Part shown: one piece after another, positions 10,720 to 24,039 of the stretch
Layout of the letters: the number at the start of each line of letters is the position of its first letter
Numbering within the stretch: position 1 is the first letter of the stretch
Source: Gymnogyps californianus
Lineage: Eukaryota > Chordata > Aves > Accipitriformes > Cathartidae
Reading direction: 5' to 3'
DNA: 64,000 nucleotides
Assembly (NCBI RefSeq): GCF_018139145.2
Contig: NC_059480.1
Location: forward strand, 14,074,428 to 14,138,427
Position numbers and translations under genes: made by a program
Notes under the pieces: model-generated
The model's database searches: none
The model's input: only the letters and a program-made list of their open reading frames with translations
Told to the model about the DNA's origin: nothing

Positions 10720-13700
10720 ACAAGCTTATCCACAACTTCCAGATGTTGGCAATGCAATTGGACCCTATGTGGAAAGAAAGAAAGGTGTTTCTTCAAGCCC
10801 ATATTCAATTTCCATGCTCCAATCCTTCTTTGTTTTAACTTTGCCCTGGTGCAAATGACATGCTGGTATGTCATGGTGATAATTGGACATTTCGTTTTTT
10901 AAGTCATACATAGAATCTGTACTCAACTCATTGACATATGGATGAATAAGATGCTGGAAAAACAGGGTGAATACCTCCATTACAAGTGTTGTAAATAATT
11001 GGTCTTAAATACAAATACATGGAGAAAACAGAAAAACTGCTATTAAATACACCTTTGCTGTCTGCAGTAGAACACAAGACAGATTTACAACATTAATTAT
11101 TTCCACCAGCTTTGAGCCTGAAATATGAATATGTCAGGTATTTAAATACTAATTTACTTTAAAAAATCTCTACTTTATTAAAATATCATTATGCACATTG
11201 GAAAGTTAAAAGTCAAAGCTATATAGCTGCTGAGGTAAAATTCACATTTGTTGTCCACTGAATGTGATGGAAATTGAATTTGTCAGGAAGCTGATTGATA
11301 TCTAGAAGTGTTTTGTTTTCAGTGACTGGCACTGCCGAGTTACAACCATCTATCATCTAACAGGTAATTAGTCAGATTTCTCATCATGAGCCTTCAATCC
11401 TGCTGTTTTATTATTGAAATACCACAAACCAGTAGGCATCTGAATGCAGATAAAGTTCTCTGTCATGGTCTTAAGGACAAAGACAACATTTTGCAACTCA
11501 GCTGTAGTAACTTTGAATAAAAGTCACTGAAATGTGAGGCACGATGTTAATATATATGGGAAAAAGAGATCCTGGAAAACATCATCAGTGTGGACGTTTT
11601 TTCTGCAAAACAACATTTAATATTAAAATCTTTAGTCTTGCAATCTACGTGTAGAGAAATATCTCCCTGTACAGAAGGAGGTTGGCTGAGGCAGAAGACT
11701 GTTTGGATCTTAGGAGGGTAAGGTGGAAATCAGGGTCTATCTCTCAGAAGCGCCATGTCCCTGTCCCACCTTGTTGGCAGCAGATGTCAGCTCCTCCTAT
11801 GCAGGAGCCCCATTCTTCCTGGTGGTTCCCAGAGAAGCCAGTTCTGCTCCTGCATACATCCGTGGTAGCCATCATTTGTCTCCAAAGAAAGCAATGCACA
11901 ACTCACTGTGGGCCCCATTCAAAAGTGGATAGGAGTGGAGTTTGGGACTCAGGCCACAGCTAGCCCCAAAAATCTGTGTTTAAACACAAATAGCTTTGTT
12001 GGGAGGTTGTTGTAAACTCTTCACATACGGTTGAGTGCACATTTGAACCATTAGCATGCTCTAATAAAAAAGGATAAAATAAAATATTTGATAACACAGT
12101 TGTTACCTACTTGACTATGATAAAACTGCCTTTTTTTACACCTCCTCTTCTCCCCTCGTCTCTTTGAAGTGTTCACTATAGATGATATAACAGCAGTTGA
12201 ACAACCATTACTAGGTAAGAATATAAAAAAGTGAAAATGGACTGTTACTAGAGCTTCAGGAAAATAAGCAAGATGAACTGATTACACTACTAAATGTATT
12301 ACACTCCAGATTCTGACTCTGTACTCATTGTCTACAAGGAAACCGAGAATGTGTTGCTGTTCACCCTTAAAATACTGCTTTTGTAACAGAATGCAACTGC
12401 ATGAACTAATATTAGTAGAAGCTTATTTAATGTTCAGTTTTGGGACTAATTGATCTAATCCAGCTGCACAAATCAGCACTGGGATGCCAGCAACCTTGGT
12501 GGCTTCAGGAAGTCAAATCTAATTTTCTTTTAAGCTTAATTCTAATGTAAAAAAAAAAATGTTTTTTGGTGGAAGTTTGGGTTCATGATATCCCAGCCCT
12601 CCATAATGTCAAGACACAACAGCCTTTAGTTCTTAATGGGTCATAAATGTTGTTCTTTTCTAGAGAACTTCCACTGTTGAATATGTGAATTTTTATATAC
12701 TTCTGTAATCCTGAGTTAGAAATGATAATTCACCATAACTGATAAAGTGTTCTTAGTTTATGCAGCACACTAGAAAACAATTACTAAGCAAGTTAGCTAA
12801 CCATACTAAAAACTGTTTTGATCCAAAATGTCAAAACATTTCTAGAACGAATAAACTGTCCATTGGGTATCATGTGTTTAATGATTCAAAGAATTTGACA
12901 GTAGTAGGATTTAAATCACAGTGTACATTATCGGATAACATATATGTGAATATTGTATTACGGTATTTAATTTGCAGTTGTTCCTTAAGATTATCTTGTG
13001 TTGCAGAGTCAAGTAATTTTGAATTATGAGTTTGTTGCATATGCTTGAGCTGACATTGTCACATGTGAGCAAGAGGCTGAGACATGATTAACAGTGAAAG
13101 AGAGGAGTGTATATTAAAGAGACAGCTGAAATGTGAAGGAAGGTAGCTCTTGTTCCACGGACTAAGTTTGGCATGGAGGAGGATCAAAACTTGGGAGTTC
13201 TGAATAACCCCAAACTTTTGGGGAGAGTGAAATGGAATTTACACTTTGTGGCTGAGACCCATCTTTCAAGTAAACGCTCCCTGCAGAGAGGATCAAATAA
13301 CCCCTTGATGGAAAATGCAAATATAAACCCAACCATGCGCCGCAGCTTTTCTTTACTCTCCTTCAGTGCAAGAGGTCTGTTTTATGTGAAATTTGGATAG
13401 CTTGTGTGCTTGGGCAAACTTACCCTGTCAAGCTGTTTGTAAACAAATCCCTTATTTCTTGTGCAGTTATTCTACAGTCCAGCCCTTACAATCCATCTGG
13501 CAACAAGGACAAGCTCCTGTCTTGAGATGATGCGGTGAAAAGAATGTGTAGATAAAGATCAGGAGTCATACATGAAATCAGGGTAATTGACAAAAAACCC
13601 CAAACTGGCAGAACATAAGGTGACTGTCAAAGCAGGGCGTAACATATTAGCAGTAATAAATAACCCAGAAATCTCACTTCATGGAAACAAACCAATGTAA

Positions 13701-13758
13701 ACACTGAAGACAGCCAATGCTAAACACTAATTAGATGTAATTGCATTTTCAAAATGAT
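10720..13758. other. AT-rich non-coding DNA
   Basis: No gene is supported. Frames up to 93 codons (11682-11963, 12760-13029) lack recognisable domains, splice context or a conserved start. A perfect 14-bp palindrome TGTGTTTAAACACA lies at 11975-11988. An A11 run lies at about 12549-12559. Confidence 0.5.
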
Positions 13759-14120
13759 TTAATGAATCAGAGAACCATTCTCTGGCACTGCCCTCCTGGA
13801 CACCTGGGCAGAGGCAGTCAGCTCAACCCCAGGCCCCCAGGTTTTGCAAAACGCCAGTGAGGAACCAGGGGCCAGATTAGGGAAACAAGAAGAAAGAAAA
13901 CCTCTTCTCAGGCACGGCAGACCTTGGAGGCTCCCATCTGACCCCAAAGGTGACTTTCCTGCAGCTTCACCCAGGGTCCCCTTTCTTGCACAGAGCCAAC
14001 ATCCCTCACGATCCATCCAAGTGCTGTATCTGGAGAGCTTGGCTGCCCCAGGAACATGGCTGGGGCACCAGCAGGCGATGCTGGGCCATGGAGTAATAGC
14101 AACAGCAATTCTCTAGGTTA
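13759..14120. other. GC-rich patch
   Basis: This is a GC-rich islet of about 360 bases with overlapping 66-90 codon frames on both strands. There is no CpG enrichment, domain or clear splice site. It is similar in character to the other GC-rich islets at 9270, 49180, 50200 and 54720. Confidence 0.4.
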
Positions 14121-15490
14121 TTACAGATTAAAAGGGTTTTTGAAGGGACATTTCTAAGCGATAGGTCACAGGCTATGTCAGGGTTGCTGAATATTTGTCT
14201 GCAAATGTGAGTTATAGCCACTGCCAACGCAGTGAGCTAGTCGCATGGGATGAGACACTTGTGCTTCAACATGTACCTCTATGACTTTCAAGCAGCTCAG
14301 ACAAGTTGCTGATGTGATTGCTGACTCTGGCATTGCATGTTATAATTTAAACTAATTGATACTGCTTCTGGCTGTACCTGCTCCTTCTATGAGCAGTTAG
14401 CAGTTTAAAGTTTAAGAGATCCAATATATCAGCATTTTGATTCTTGTTTTACTTTTCCATCTCCCATCAAGCAAGCACCTAGCTGAGGGTAGGAGACCAG
14501 GGCTGGCCCCTAGTGAAATGTCAAGATGTCTTATTCTTAAGTGATCACCTTTGGACAGTTGTTACATGAACACAACTTGCTCTTTCCTAAATAGCTGTTA
14601 ACCATCATTTGCATCAATAGCAGCTCCCCCCATTATCGTCTCGTTGGTCTCTAAATGGAGCAGCCTTGTGCCGTCCAAATCCCCTTCTCTCTCCTCCCAT
14701 GTCCTCGGGGTCTATGGTCTGTCTCCAGGCACTAGTAGTGTTCATTATTCACACAGTGCCATCTTCTGCCTGGCACTTGACAACCAGGAGGTGTGTTAGC
14801 CCCATACCTCAGAGGACTTTGGCCAGTCACTGTTCAATGTCTAAGACAGGCAGCCTGGTGTCCCTGGCACAGCATGGGCCACAGTGCAATGAAAAAAGGG
14901 GGCTACCCTGACTTTCTGCCCTCTCTTCATAGTCTGCTGCCAGGACCCGCCACCGCAGTGGCTTCACTACAAACCCCCATATAGCCATAATCTAACAGAA
15001 CAGGCCTGGAACAGCCAATACTCTTAAATCCCCTTAATTTTGGGGTTTTGTGGCTTGGCTCTCACTGTGTGGATGAATAACATACAGCCTTATTTAGACA
15101 CAAGTAAGGAATAAATGGCAGTGATCAAATGGGAGGTGACACATTACAGAGGTCTGGTGGAACAAAAGTGACAGTTGTGGAGGGTCACAGGACAGGAATC
15201 TTCTTGTCTCTGAGTTTTACATTCATTTTCATAGAGGCGAGATCGATTTTGAAATGAAGTTTCAAAGCACCAAATCTTTAGAATGAATGCTTGGAACAGA
15301 TTATTTTCCTTTTGACATTAGTAGATTAAGCAAGCTGCTGAAATCTACAGTGAAGGGTAAAGTCAAGCCTATCATCAGTAGTAAGCGTGAGCCGGCAAGT
15401 ATCTAATGTGTACTTTTCTCTCACCTTTCAATTACAATTTCGGCTTCCAGTTTAGAGTGACAATGTGCAGGTTGTTGTTTCAGAAGAACC

Positions 15491-15685
15491 CGCAGACACC
15501 TGCCGGTGTCAGAGCGGGGCACATCTCCCCGTGCTTTGCCGGGTAAAAGCCCCGTGTGTTCATCCTGCAGCTGTCGGAGGTGCGTAGGGGCGGCCGGCCA
15601 GCCACTGTCACCTGCTGACACAGCACTCGTTCCCCTCGCATGGAGAAAAGAGTTTGCCCATCGTCAGGGGACGTGAGGGGACACG
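15491..15685. promoter_or_regulatory. CpG-dense patch, possible CpG island core
   Basis: I count 15 CpG dinucleotides in 195 bases, including gggcggccggcc near 15590. The surrounding kilobases have almost none. E-box words CACCTG or CAGCTG occur within and beside it. In vertebrates such a patch can be an unmethylated regulatory element or a small promoter. No TATA box or convincing first exon is visible on either strand. Minus-strand frames of 66 and 104 codons overlap here but have no recognisable product. Confidence 0.4.
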
Positions 15686-16713
15686 AGGGGCTGATTTTCT
15701 CTTCTGTGGGTGTGAGGAGCCCCACTTCCACCCACATGCATCCTCCCACCTCCAGGCACCTGAACCAAATCCTGTAAAAAGGGCAAGGCTGCAAGGTGCT
15801 AAATACCTGGGGCTTAACTAATACCCTCGGGGATAATGATAACTGACACTTTCGCAGAAGGAAATTCTTTAAAGTTCAGTGGTTGTAAAATGGATAATAT
15901 ATTAACGTTTCAGTATGTTTATTAAATACTTAACAATGTAATTTTTTAGAAGACTATCCTAGCATTGCTATCTTTTTGCATGTGCTTAGTTACCATTTTA
16001 AACAACTACAAAACAGTGACATGTGGTACTGAAGATTTTCTAAGCATCCCAAAGCAATATATGTGTGTGATATATGACATCCTTCCATAAATCCTAAATT
16101 TACACAGTATGCTAATGCTTGATTCCATAATTTCTTTTAAAAATGATTATACCCTGCTGCTAAGAGCAAAGGCATACTAAAATCAGTTTTCTATGCTTTT
16201 CCAACAATGAAATGCAAGCCAGCGCACCACATAACCAATACTTACCATATGTTAGAAGATAATCCAGTAGGCTTCAGACACTGACATGATTTGCTTAAAT
16301 AAAAATCCCTTTTTTTAAGGCAGTAACAACAGCCTACCATTTTTATTATTCCTTTAGTGACCTACTATAGAAAGACTAATATTAAATATAAATATTTTTA
16401 TTGTAAATCAGTCTAGTCTATTTTCATTGCCTTTAATGTGAGATGGTTCTGGCTTAGTTGCTAGGTTAAAGAGCTGCAATTAAATCATTGGGTTGTTCGA
16501 AGAAACTCTCAAAAACAGAAAATATTCACCAGATCAAAAGCCTAAAGAGCAGCTTCAAGATTTCTCTGGTATATTGGAGATGAGATGAAACAGTTCAATT
16601 TGGTATTAAAATAATTAAATGTAGTCTAGAAAAACAGCTATAAAATATTTTTGTAGAGCACTGATGTCTCTTAAGTACAGTTCATTGCTTTCCCATTCTG
16701 TACCAAATGAGAC

Positions 16714-16752
16714 TTAATATTAAGCACATGCTTAAGTGTTTGCAAATTTGGA
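16714..16752. repeat. Palindromic repeat fragment
   Basis: The phrase ttaagcacatgcttaa at 16720-16735 is followed by gtgtttgcaaatttggag. It matches part of a dispersed sauropsid repeat remembered as 'ttaagcacatgcttaagtgctttgctgaat'. Only about 40 bases can be matched. Confidence 0.45.
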
Positions 16753-17740
16753 GTCTAAGGAAAGAAAATGTGAAATGCAATTTTTTATAGTGAAAGGAAT
16801 GAATGCATCTGACAGGTTAAGATTAAGGCTCTATGCACTAATGTGGCATCTTTCATTGTTACAGAATGATAAGAAAATAGAAAAATTGCATGTAGAAAGT
16901 AGAAGGTAGCAAATACACGAATTCCCTTCTTTTCAGATTCACCAGGGAAAACATACTTGATCTCAAGTACTGCTTATAGGTGGAAAATAAAAATTTTTAA
17001 AGCTGAGATACTTTCAGTTTTTCCCAAATCGTTAGGACATCAGAATTGAACTCTTGGCCCCACTGAAGTCAGTGATAGATGAATGAGTGGAAAACACAGG
17101 TCTAAAAGAAATTTATAGCTATTATCACTAGACCATTTCTCTCACATCATACTTTTAAATACTGTTATCATTTCAAGTCATGTCATTACATGATCCTTAG
17201 TAAAACATATTTGCACCTGTGAGGTAGTGCTTTATATTTTCTTTTAATGCAAAAATTATGTAATAAATCTCAGCATGCTGGATTTATTAACAGCCCGGTT
17301 TCTTCAGCTAGATGTGTCTGAATTTCTGGTGCTCTGTTTCTCTGACCGGACTATTCCAGCTGGACTAGTGGCTAGTTTTATTGAGCAATGGACTGAGCAA
17401 AACCAGTAGTTATGGGGATACAAGGAGTATTCCCAATGGGAGCATTTGGCAGTATGTAGAAATATTTGTAATAGGAGGATTTGGCACGTTTCCAGCATCT
17501 GCAAAAAATGTAGACCCCTCGTTTACTCCCAAAATATGCAAAGGGTTTACAGCCGAGAACAGAGAAATGTGGGAACTCCACAACTTGACACATTGATCCG
17601 CTCCCAAATTGCCCACAACTGCCTACGTGCTTTGGAACACCCTCTGCAAACCCCAACATTTGGATGAAGCGTTCGTTAGCTCTTTTGCTAATTAATAGCA
17701 GAGTGGATTATTTTGCTCATTATGTAGTTAGCTATTTATT

Positions 17741-17820
17741 GGGCCAGATCCTCAGCTGGTGTTAATCAGCACAACTATTGATCTTGATGGAACTACCCAA
17801 ATTATATCAGTCATAGTTTT
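17741..17820 (+). repeat. Palindromic (MITE-like) repeat, one arm well kept
   Basis: The left terminus gggccagatcctcagctgg is essentially intact and is followed by tgttaatcagcacaac. The decayed right arm is seen as aactacccaaattatatcag. The remembered family pattern is a palindrome with ends 'gggccagatcctcagctggtgtaaat' around a 'ctccattgacttcaatggag' centre, common in turtles, crocodilians and birds. This is one of the most recognisable repeats in the window. Confidence 0.6.
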
Positions 17821-18545
17821 GGATATTTGACTTTATGTTGTTTTATAATAATACACTGGAAATTACAAACGGAAACCTATATTTAACTATTTATAACTAT
17901 ATATTTAAATTCAGAATTTTGATGAGTACAATAAATTATGCACAGAAATTAATTTTGGACTAGATTTTGTGGGAACAAACTGTGATTTGTTCTTTCAGCT
18001 GCTGGGGTCATTTTGTGCAAACGTATTTAAAAGTACTGAGAGGATTCTATTGTGGCATAATCCCATTGAAATTAATAGCTGCATTATACAATGCTAACTA
18101 GCCAACCAATATTTTTTTTTAACGTTTGGAAAATATCACAGGTTATCTCAACCTTCTGTTCATTCAAAGCTCACGTTTGTTTTGTTATAACCTACTTTGT
18201 TAAAGATACAGCAAGCATATAATTTTCTGTAGTACTGAAAATTAAATTGTGTTAATTATTTATAACCTCAGGTTATAAATGTACACCCTGGGAAAAAGGG
18301 CCAACAGAGGACACAGAAAATGACATGGATGTCCAATGATAGGATTATTATATTTGAGAAAATATAATAGTAGAATAACCTCAGCAAAACTTATGACATG
18401 AAGACTTGGATGTCACTTTCAGAACATTCAAACACGTAATCCCTGTTGCAGTCAATCCCAGATCCTGCGCTGGTAGAAATGCAGGCTGTGCGCACATTTC
18501 AAATGAATGAATGAACCCACACGCAGTGGTGTGCTAGAATTCAGG

Positions 18546-18620
18546 GAGGAGTTTTAAGCGTACTTAGATTCCTAACTCCCTTACTAAATCAAAACACTTA
18601 AGTACCTTTAAAAATTGACC
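18546..18620. repeat. Palindromic repeat fragment
   Basis: The phrases ggagttttaagcgtactta, gattcctaactccc and cacttaagtaccttt, then aaaaattgacc, follow the order of a dispersed sauropsid repeat remembered as 'ggagttaggcgcctaaatacctttgaaaatctgggcc' and its mirror arm. The copy is degenerate. Confidence 0.45.
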
Positions 18621-19458
18621 ATTTGTACTATTTACTGAAGGACTCATGCAATTGCAGTGTAAACCTCCACTTAGTTGTGCAAAGACATATGTACTTGTCA
18701 AACTTTGAAAGTGTTAGGAAATTCTGGCTTGAATAGTAATTTCCAATAATTATCATATTGCTTTCTTCTGTTGTTTATTCTCTGAGTGTAGGAAGAGCCT
18801 CGGGATGGTTAAGGCCATCTATGAACCTGAGGAGAGGAAATAACCTCTATGTGCACTGTGAGAAGTAGGGCTGTAGTGTGTCTCCTTGGGGGCATCTGAG
18901 GTAGCATAATTATATGCCAATGTGATAGTGTCACTTTCCAAAAAGGTGATTGATTTACAGCTTAATGAACCATAGTAAAATGAAAGCGTGTCCCTCATAG
19001 TTACCTGTATCATGCTATCAAAGATGAGACTGATTAGTCACATAGACTGAGAGGCATATTACTAGCAAAGTCATATCCCTGCATTTTAGTCACATGAGGA
19101 TTTACTCTCCCAGCTTCTTTTAATGAAAGTTGCATGGCTGAAGCCTAGTCTGCTCTTGAAGATCTTTGTGTGGAACCAAGAATTATGCTAGCAATGAGAG
19201 CATTGGCTCAGAAAGTTGTAAGTTAGAGGTGATTAGATAAATATTCTGTCTTTCCCAACCCATAAGGAAGATGTAGTCCTCTAATATGGAAGCTATAAAA
19301 TCGGTTTTAAAGTATGGTGTAAGCCAATGGTCAAGAATTATACCCATAAGATAAACTCAAATTGTAGGAGGTTTGAATAATCTTTCAATATGGTGTATAT
19401 CAAATATTTCTTATGCCACTTTCCCCTTATTTTCCTGTCTGTACCAAGATACACCAGC

Positions 19459-19532
19459 AAAAAAGTCCTTTTGTCAGCATTGTTTCTGCTAGTTCCCCAA
19501 GTGGAAAACTATGCTGACAAAAGGACATTTTT
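19459..19532. repeat. Well-preserved 74-nt inverted repeat (hairpin)
   Basis: The arms 19459-19480 and 19511-19532 are 22 bases long and complementary except for one A/A mismatch. The inner 16 bases (GTCCTTTTGTCAGCAT against its reverse complement) are perfect. The spacer is 30 bases. The sequence and its right flank resemble a known class of dispersed sauropsid palindrome ('gctatgccgacaaaagcacttttttgtcggtata'), so a MITE-like origin is most likely. It is better preserved than the other palindromes here. If transcribed it would fold into a hairpin of pre-miRNA-like size, though the loop is large. Confidence 0.7.
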
Positions 19533-20730
19533 TGACAGTAGGAATGTTTGCCCTTATAATACTACCAAAATTACAACTCCTGTCTGGCAGACATACAGCA
19601 ACTAAAAAGTCAAATTTCCTATGAGCTTCTACTGGAAGTAAGAAGCATCTCAAAACCTATCTCTCCTTCCAAGAACAAGATGCATCTCTTACGTAGTCTT
19701 TGTTACCATAAACACTTAACACTGCATATTTGGTATTTTAAAACCAGCGGAAAGCAAAAGCCCTCAACCCCATATCCTGCACTTCAGACAGCTCTTTCCC
19801 TGTGGAGGAGGAGGGACATGGAGCACAGGAGACAGCTGCCATGAGTCGTCCTCCAGTCTGCACCACTCAGAGCTCCTTGAATGGTGTAAGAAGGGTTGCA
19901 GCAAGATGTATACGGAGGACCCAAGATAATGCCACAGACATCCACAAAAATAACTTTCCTCTTTGAGGTATCTGTGGTCAAACTAAGACAGATGTGTTCA
20001 CATTTTAAATACACAGTCATCTAATTTTTTCACCTTACATTTTGTTAACTTGTCAATGACAATGTGTCTGGCCCTTCTAGGCTAGGGCTGATATGCAACA
20101 ACCCTGGAACAGTCTAGTTTAACCGGTCCTTGTTCAATAACAAACTTTCTTATAGAAGCAAACAGCTTGCTTTTTTTCCACTGCAAAACCTTGTCCTCTC
20201 ACATTTCTTAGCTTACCTGTTGTTATATTAAAGATCCATCTTCACTGTAAGTTCTGACACAGCTTTCTCATTAAGCACCATATAAGACTCTGCAGCCATA
20301 GAAAGGTTCTTTGCTGTATTTCGTACTACTGTCACATAAGAAACCGAACTGCTAAGTATGGTAGCCACACTTCAGTTGGCATGCTTTGAACATGTGATTG
20401 CCATCATTTCACATAAAGCCAGGCAATCAGCAGGAGTTCTAATCATTACTAGACAGTTTATTTTCACACTATTTTTCATATAGTACTTTATTTTGGAATT
20501 CATATTGCTGAATGGGTTAGTAAAGATTAAATTAGACAATGTAATGATAATCAAGACATTGTGCTGACTGTAGAAGAAGTAATTTGATTCTCTGAGAATT
20601 TGGTGAGGGGGAAGGAACAAGAACTAAAAGTTTAAAGTAACTCCAAGATTTGAGGAGGAGGAAGGAATGGAATTAAACAGTAAAAGCAGAAGACTGCAAA
20701 AGGTATAACTAGCTGAGAAGGGATTAATTG

Positions 20731-20745
20731 AAAGAAAGAAAGAAA
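20731..20745 (+). repeat. Short (AAAG)n microsatellite
   Basis: Between three and four copies of AAAG occur in a purine-rich, AT-rich setting. It is short and of no evident function. Confidence 0.6.
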
Positions 20746-21183
20746 GGTTTGAAAATTAAAATTGAAAATAGCTAGGTTTTTTTTTTTAAATTAAAAAAGC
20801 AAAAGTTACATCAGAGAGTTTTAATTACATATGAAAACAGAAGCAGCCTAGGCTGATTAAAAGTGTAGGTAGAGGGTAAAAATGAAAGTAGTAAAAACTA
20901 AGAAACCTCCAAATAGAATTAATAGAATAGAAGGGGAAAAAGCCTTGGAGGAGGAATTAATACACGCCTGTTTCGGCATTAGCGCTTTCAAGGAAGCTCT
21001 AGCTGCCTGTCAGAGCCCCACTGGAATCAATGGGTTACTGTATGGGTGTGGATATCAACCAGTTCAGTGCAGTTTGCAGGCTCTTGGCTAAGATGTGAAG
21101 CTATCATCACCTTAACCACTGTGCTTGTATGTTATATCACATTTCCCCATCTGGATTTGGTTTTTTTGTCTCTTGAACTAGCA

Positions 21184-21272
21184 GCGTCCTTGGAGCAGGG
21201 ACTGTCTCTTCTGAATATTCAGCACTTAGCACAATGAAACCTTGATCCTGACTGCAACTTAGAAGATTAATA
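21184..21272 (+). repeat. L2-type 3' tail fragment
   Basis: The order cgtccttggagcagggactg, then tctcttctgaatattcagc, acttagcacaatgaaacc, and an aataatt-like end matches the conserved 3' terminal structure of L2-type LINEs and the SINEs that borrow it ('ctccttggggcagggactgtct...cagcgcctagcacaatgg...aataataat'). Only the 3' end remains, as expected for an old 5'-truncated copy. The 81-codon and shorter frames around it are incidental. Confidence 0.6.
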
Positions 21273-21647
21273 ATTATTTCTAATGATATCAGGTGTAAAG
21301 ATTTTCAAACCAAAGCAGAATTCAATTGCAAATAATGCAGGACGGGCCCAATATAATTTGGGAGTTATTTTAATAATTCTGCTTCGATATTTAGACGTTC
21401 TGCAAATATCTGTGAAGACTTATGTGAAATCCAAATGTTTCAAAAATGGTATTGGTGGTGTTTGAAAATGCATATGAAAATTTTGATATAATTACTCATT
21501 ATGTATAGATCAACCGATCTCCACCTCTTCAAAAGGATTTTAGTCAGTCAGTCGTGCGGCAGAGCCAATGCTGTGTGAATTAGGTCTCTTCTCACAGAAA
21601 GCTGACAATGAATATGACCAGTGTAAACCCTCCGTGTGCAGTCCATA

Positions 21648-21722
21648 TCCTACATGCAAAACTCCTAGCACTGGTACTTATGGTGCTAAGAGTGAGTATG
21701 TTTCAAAAAGTCAGATCTGGCT
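21648..21722. repeat. Possible palindromic repeat remnant
   Basis: The phrases catgcaaaactcctagcac and gagtatgtttcaaaaagtc, then agatctggc, fit the arms of the dispersed palindrome ('catgcaaaactcccattgac ... gagtaaggactgcaggatctggcc') with heavy divergence. Confidence 0.3.
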
Positions 21723-24039
21723 TGCAATCATGCCACTTTTCCCAAGACTGCAAAGAGAGGTTAGTTTCAGGATCCTGAAGTTCTAGGGTGACCAAGATAA
21801 GATCCATTTAAAGAATTTGGGAACAGGCATTTTTTGAGCACTCTCAGTTAGTACAAAACCACTCATTAGCACTAGTCACTTTTGAAAACATTGGCCTAAG
21901 TTTACCGTGAATGTTGACAGACTATAACACACCTCTGGATCATTATATGAATTTACATACCTCTGTAGAAACTTTTTTTCTTATTGTGTAATCAATAGTA
22001 ATATTTACATCACCTTTTTATCCCTAGGTAATGGCATTGTTCTTTGACATCGAACATTACCTGTCAATGTACATCACAGAACCAAGGTCCTTTTGGAAAC
22101 AAATGGAGATATTTAGTTAAGAGCCATAATGGATAAAAGAGAGAGCATCCTTGTGACTTTTAAATATGGAGCAGTGTACTTATATGAGTCCTGAAATGCA
22201 TATTAATTTCACATTTATGACTACATCTTTTTCACTTTGAAGTCAACAAGAAAAGGTCAACTGAATTAACAGAAAAAAAGGTAAATGTTATCTCAACACT
22301 ATCTGTGCTGCTTTTATGGTTTTACTGAATTGTAAATTTAAGTGCTGTTATAAGAACCAGCAGTACCTAAGAAAAAGGCCATGGAAAGTCCATTCTGAAT
22401 GGTTACAGCACCGATGTGCTTGGAGGCAAGAAGAGTAACCTGGCAGTGAGCTGTGCCTAAGAGGTACAATTGTGACTTTCTCTGCCCAGCAGCCTTGTCG
22501 TTTTGCTGTACAGCTGTACTAATACTGCCATCTCCCTTCAGATCTCTACATTTGGGGAAAGGCACAAGATAGAAGTGCTTTGATTTAATACATAAATATC
22601 AGTTTTTAAGGTGCTTCACATGGGCACAATATACAGTGACTCAACAATGTATAAATTATGAGATCATGATATTTCTGTCATTCAAGACGTGGTACACAGG
22701 TAATCCTAGAAAGCTGAAGACTGACAAAAAACATATGGGTAACTCTTAAAACTGTTAGTTATTAACAAGAGAAACATGGTAAGCCACTGGGGAGACCTGG
22801 CTGAATTTACATTTTTTGCAGAATTGTTAAAGACATGTATCTGGACACACCAGAGCAAAACCTTACACATACAGCTAGTACATTCACATGTTGACTAAAA
22901 TTTTCAAATTAGAATTAAATTAGAATTTAGTCCTAAACTGATATTAAGTTTCCTAATTATGCATGGCTGTGTACCCTATATTCATAATTCACTGCTGAAG
23001 TCAGAGCTTCCAGTTGGGCACTGCCTGTGAATAATCAAGCAATTTTATTTAGAAGCTTAAATTTGGATGTAATAGTCTTAATGCTGTAGGCATCTATGAT
23101 AGTGTTTGTTTTATTTGCATGTTTCTCTGTTTGAAAAGTTAAGTATTCTAATTTGTATTGTAATAAAATCTGTCTTTCACATTTGAAAACTTGTCTTATT
23201 TGGAGAGCTCAGTATAAGCAATAGGTCTAGAAAAGGTGACCTCAAAGCTCTGGTCAACCTGAATTCTTCTCACAGGGAGCTGTATTTTTTCCTGGCTATA
23301 GGCATATATGAAATAATACAAGTGGCTACCTATAGGACACTCTCTACTTCAATTAGTTGAAGACAGTGTCTGATTTGTCTAGTGGTATAATAACAGGGGC
23401 AAAATCTTAACGAGTCTACCTACAGCTTTACACATTGACTTTGCAAGGGATTTTCATGATTAAGGCATAGGAGCTGTGGGCCACACCGGTCAACTTGTAT
23501 CCCGTCACATATGGGAATCCAAAGTATCTCTCTTTATGTTTTGCTGGAGTTGGTTCAAATTCACTGTGGTCCACATATGAAGAGCAGAACTTGATAATAG
23601 CTGAGCTGTGACAGGAAACACAATCAGTTCTGCGACTGCTAATAGGCATGAAGCAATCGGGCAGGCCAATGCATCCATGTCATCAGCTCTGTGTGAGCAG
23701 ACTGGCCCTGAGTGAAAGTCCCCAGTCACTCACTGCCTGCACAGCCACCAAACCACTGTGATCATTTCTGAGGGATCTTTGCATGTGGGGGATGCTGGAG
23801 AATGAAGCTTTTTCTATGTTGAAGTGCCATAAATTATTGAGACCAGGTTTGTAGAAAGAAGTATTATTGCTTTATTAGACTGAACAAGAGCATCAGGAAA
23901 AACGTGGGGGTTTCAGTTCTTCTGTAGGAACTGTAGAAGTCTTGTGTGCCAGGGGCTTATCTGCCTTAATCAACTGCTGTGCTGGATTGATAAAAAGAGA
24001 ATTTCTGTCCTTGTTCTTCCTTGTTCATATCCTTTAGCC

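Noticed and set aside
17052..17075. Repeat-like phrase ggccccactgaagtcagtg
   Set aside because: It resembles the centre of the palindromic repeat class, but too few bases match to call.
23864..23888. Shared 14-mer tgctttattagact here and at about 58241-58254
   Set aside because: The flanks do not align, so a common repeat cannot be supported by reading alone.
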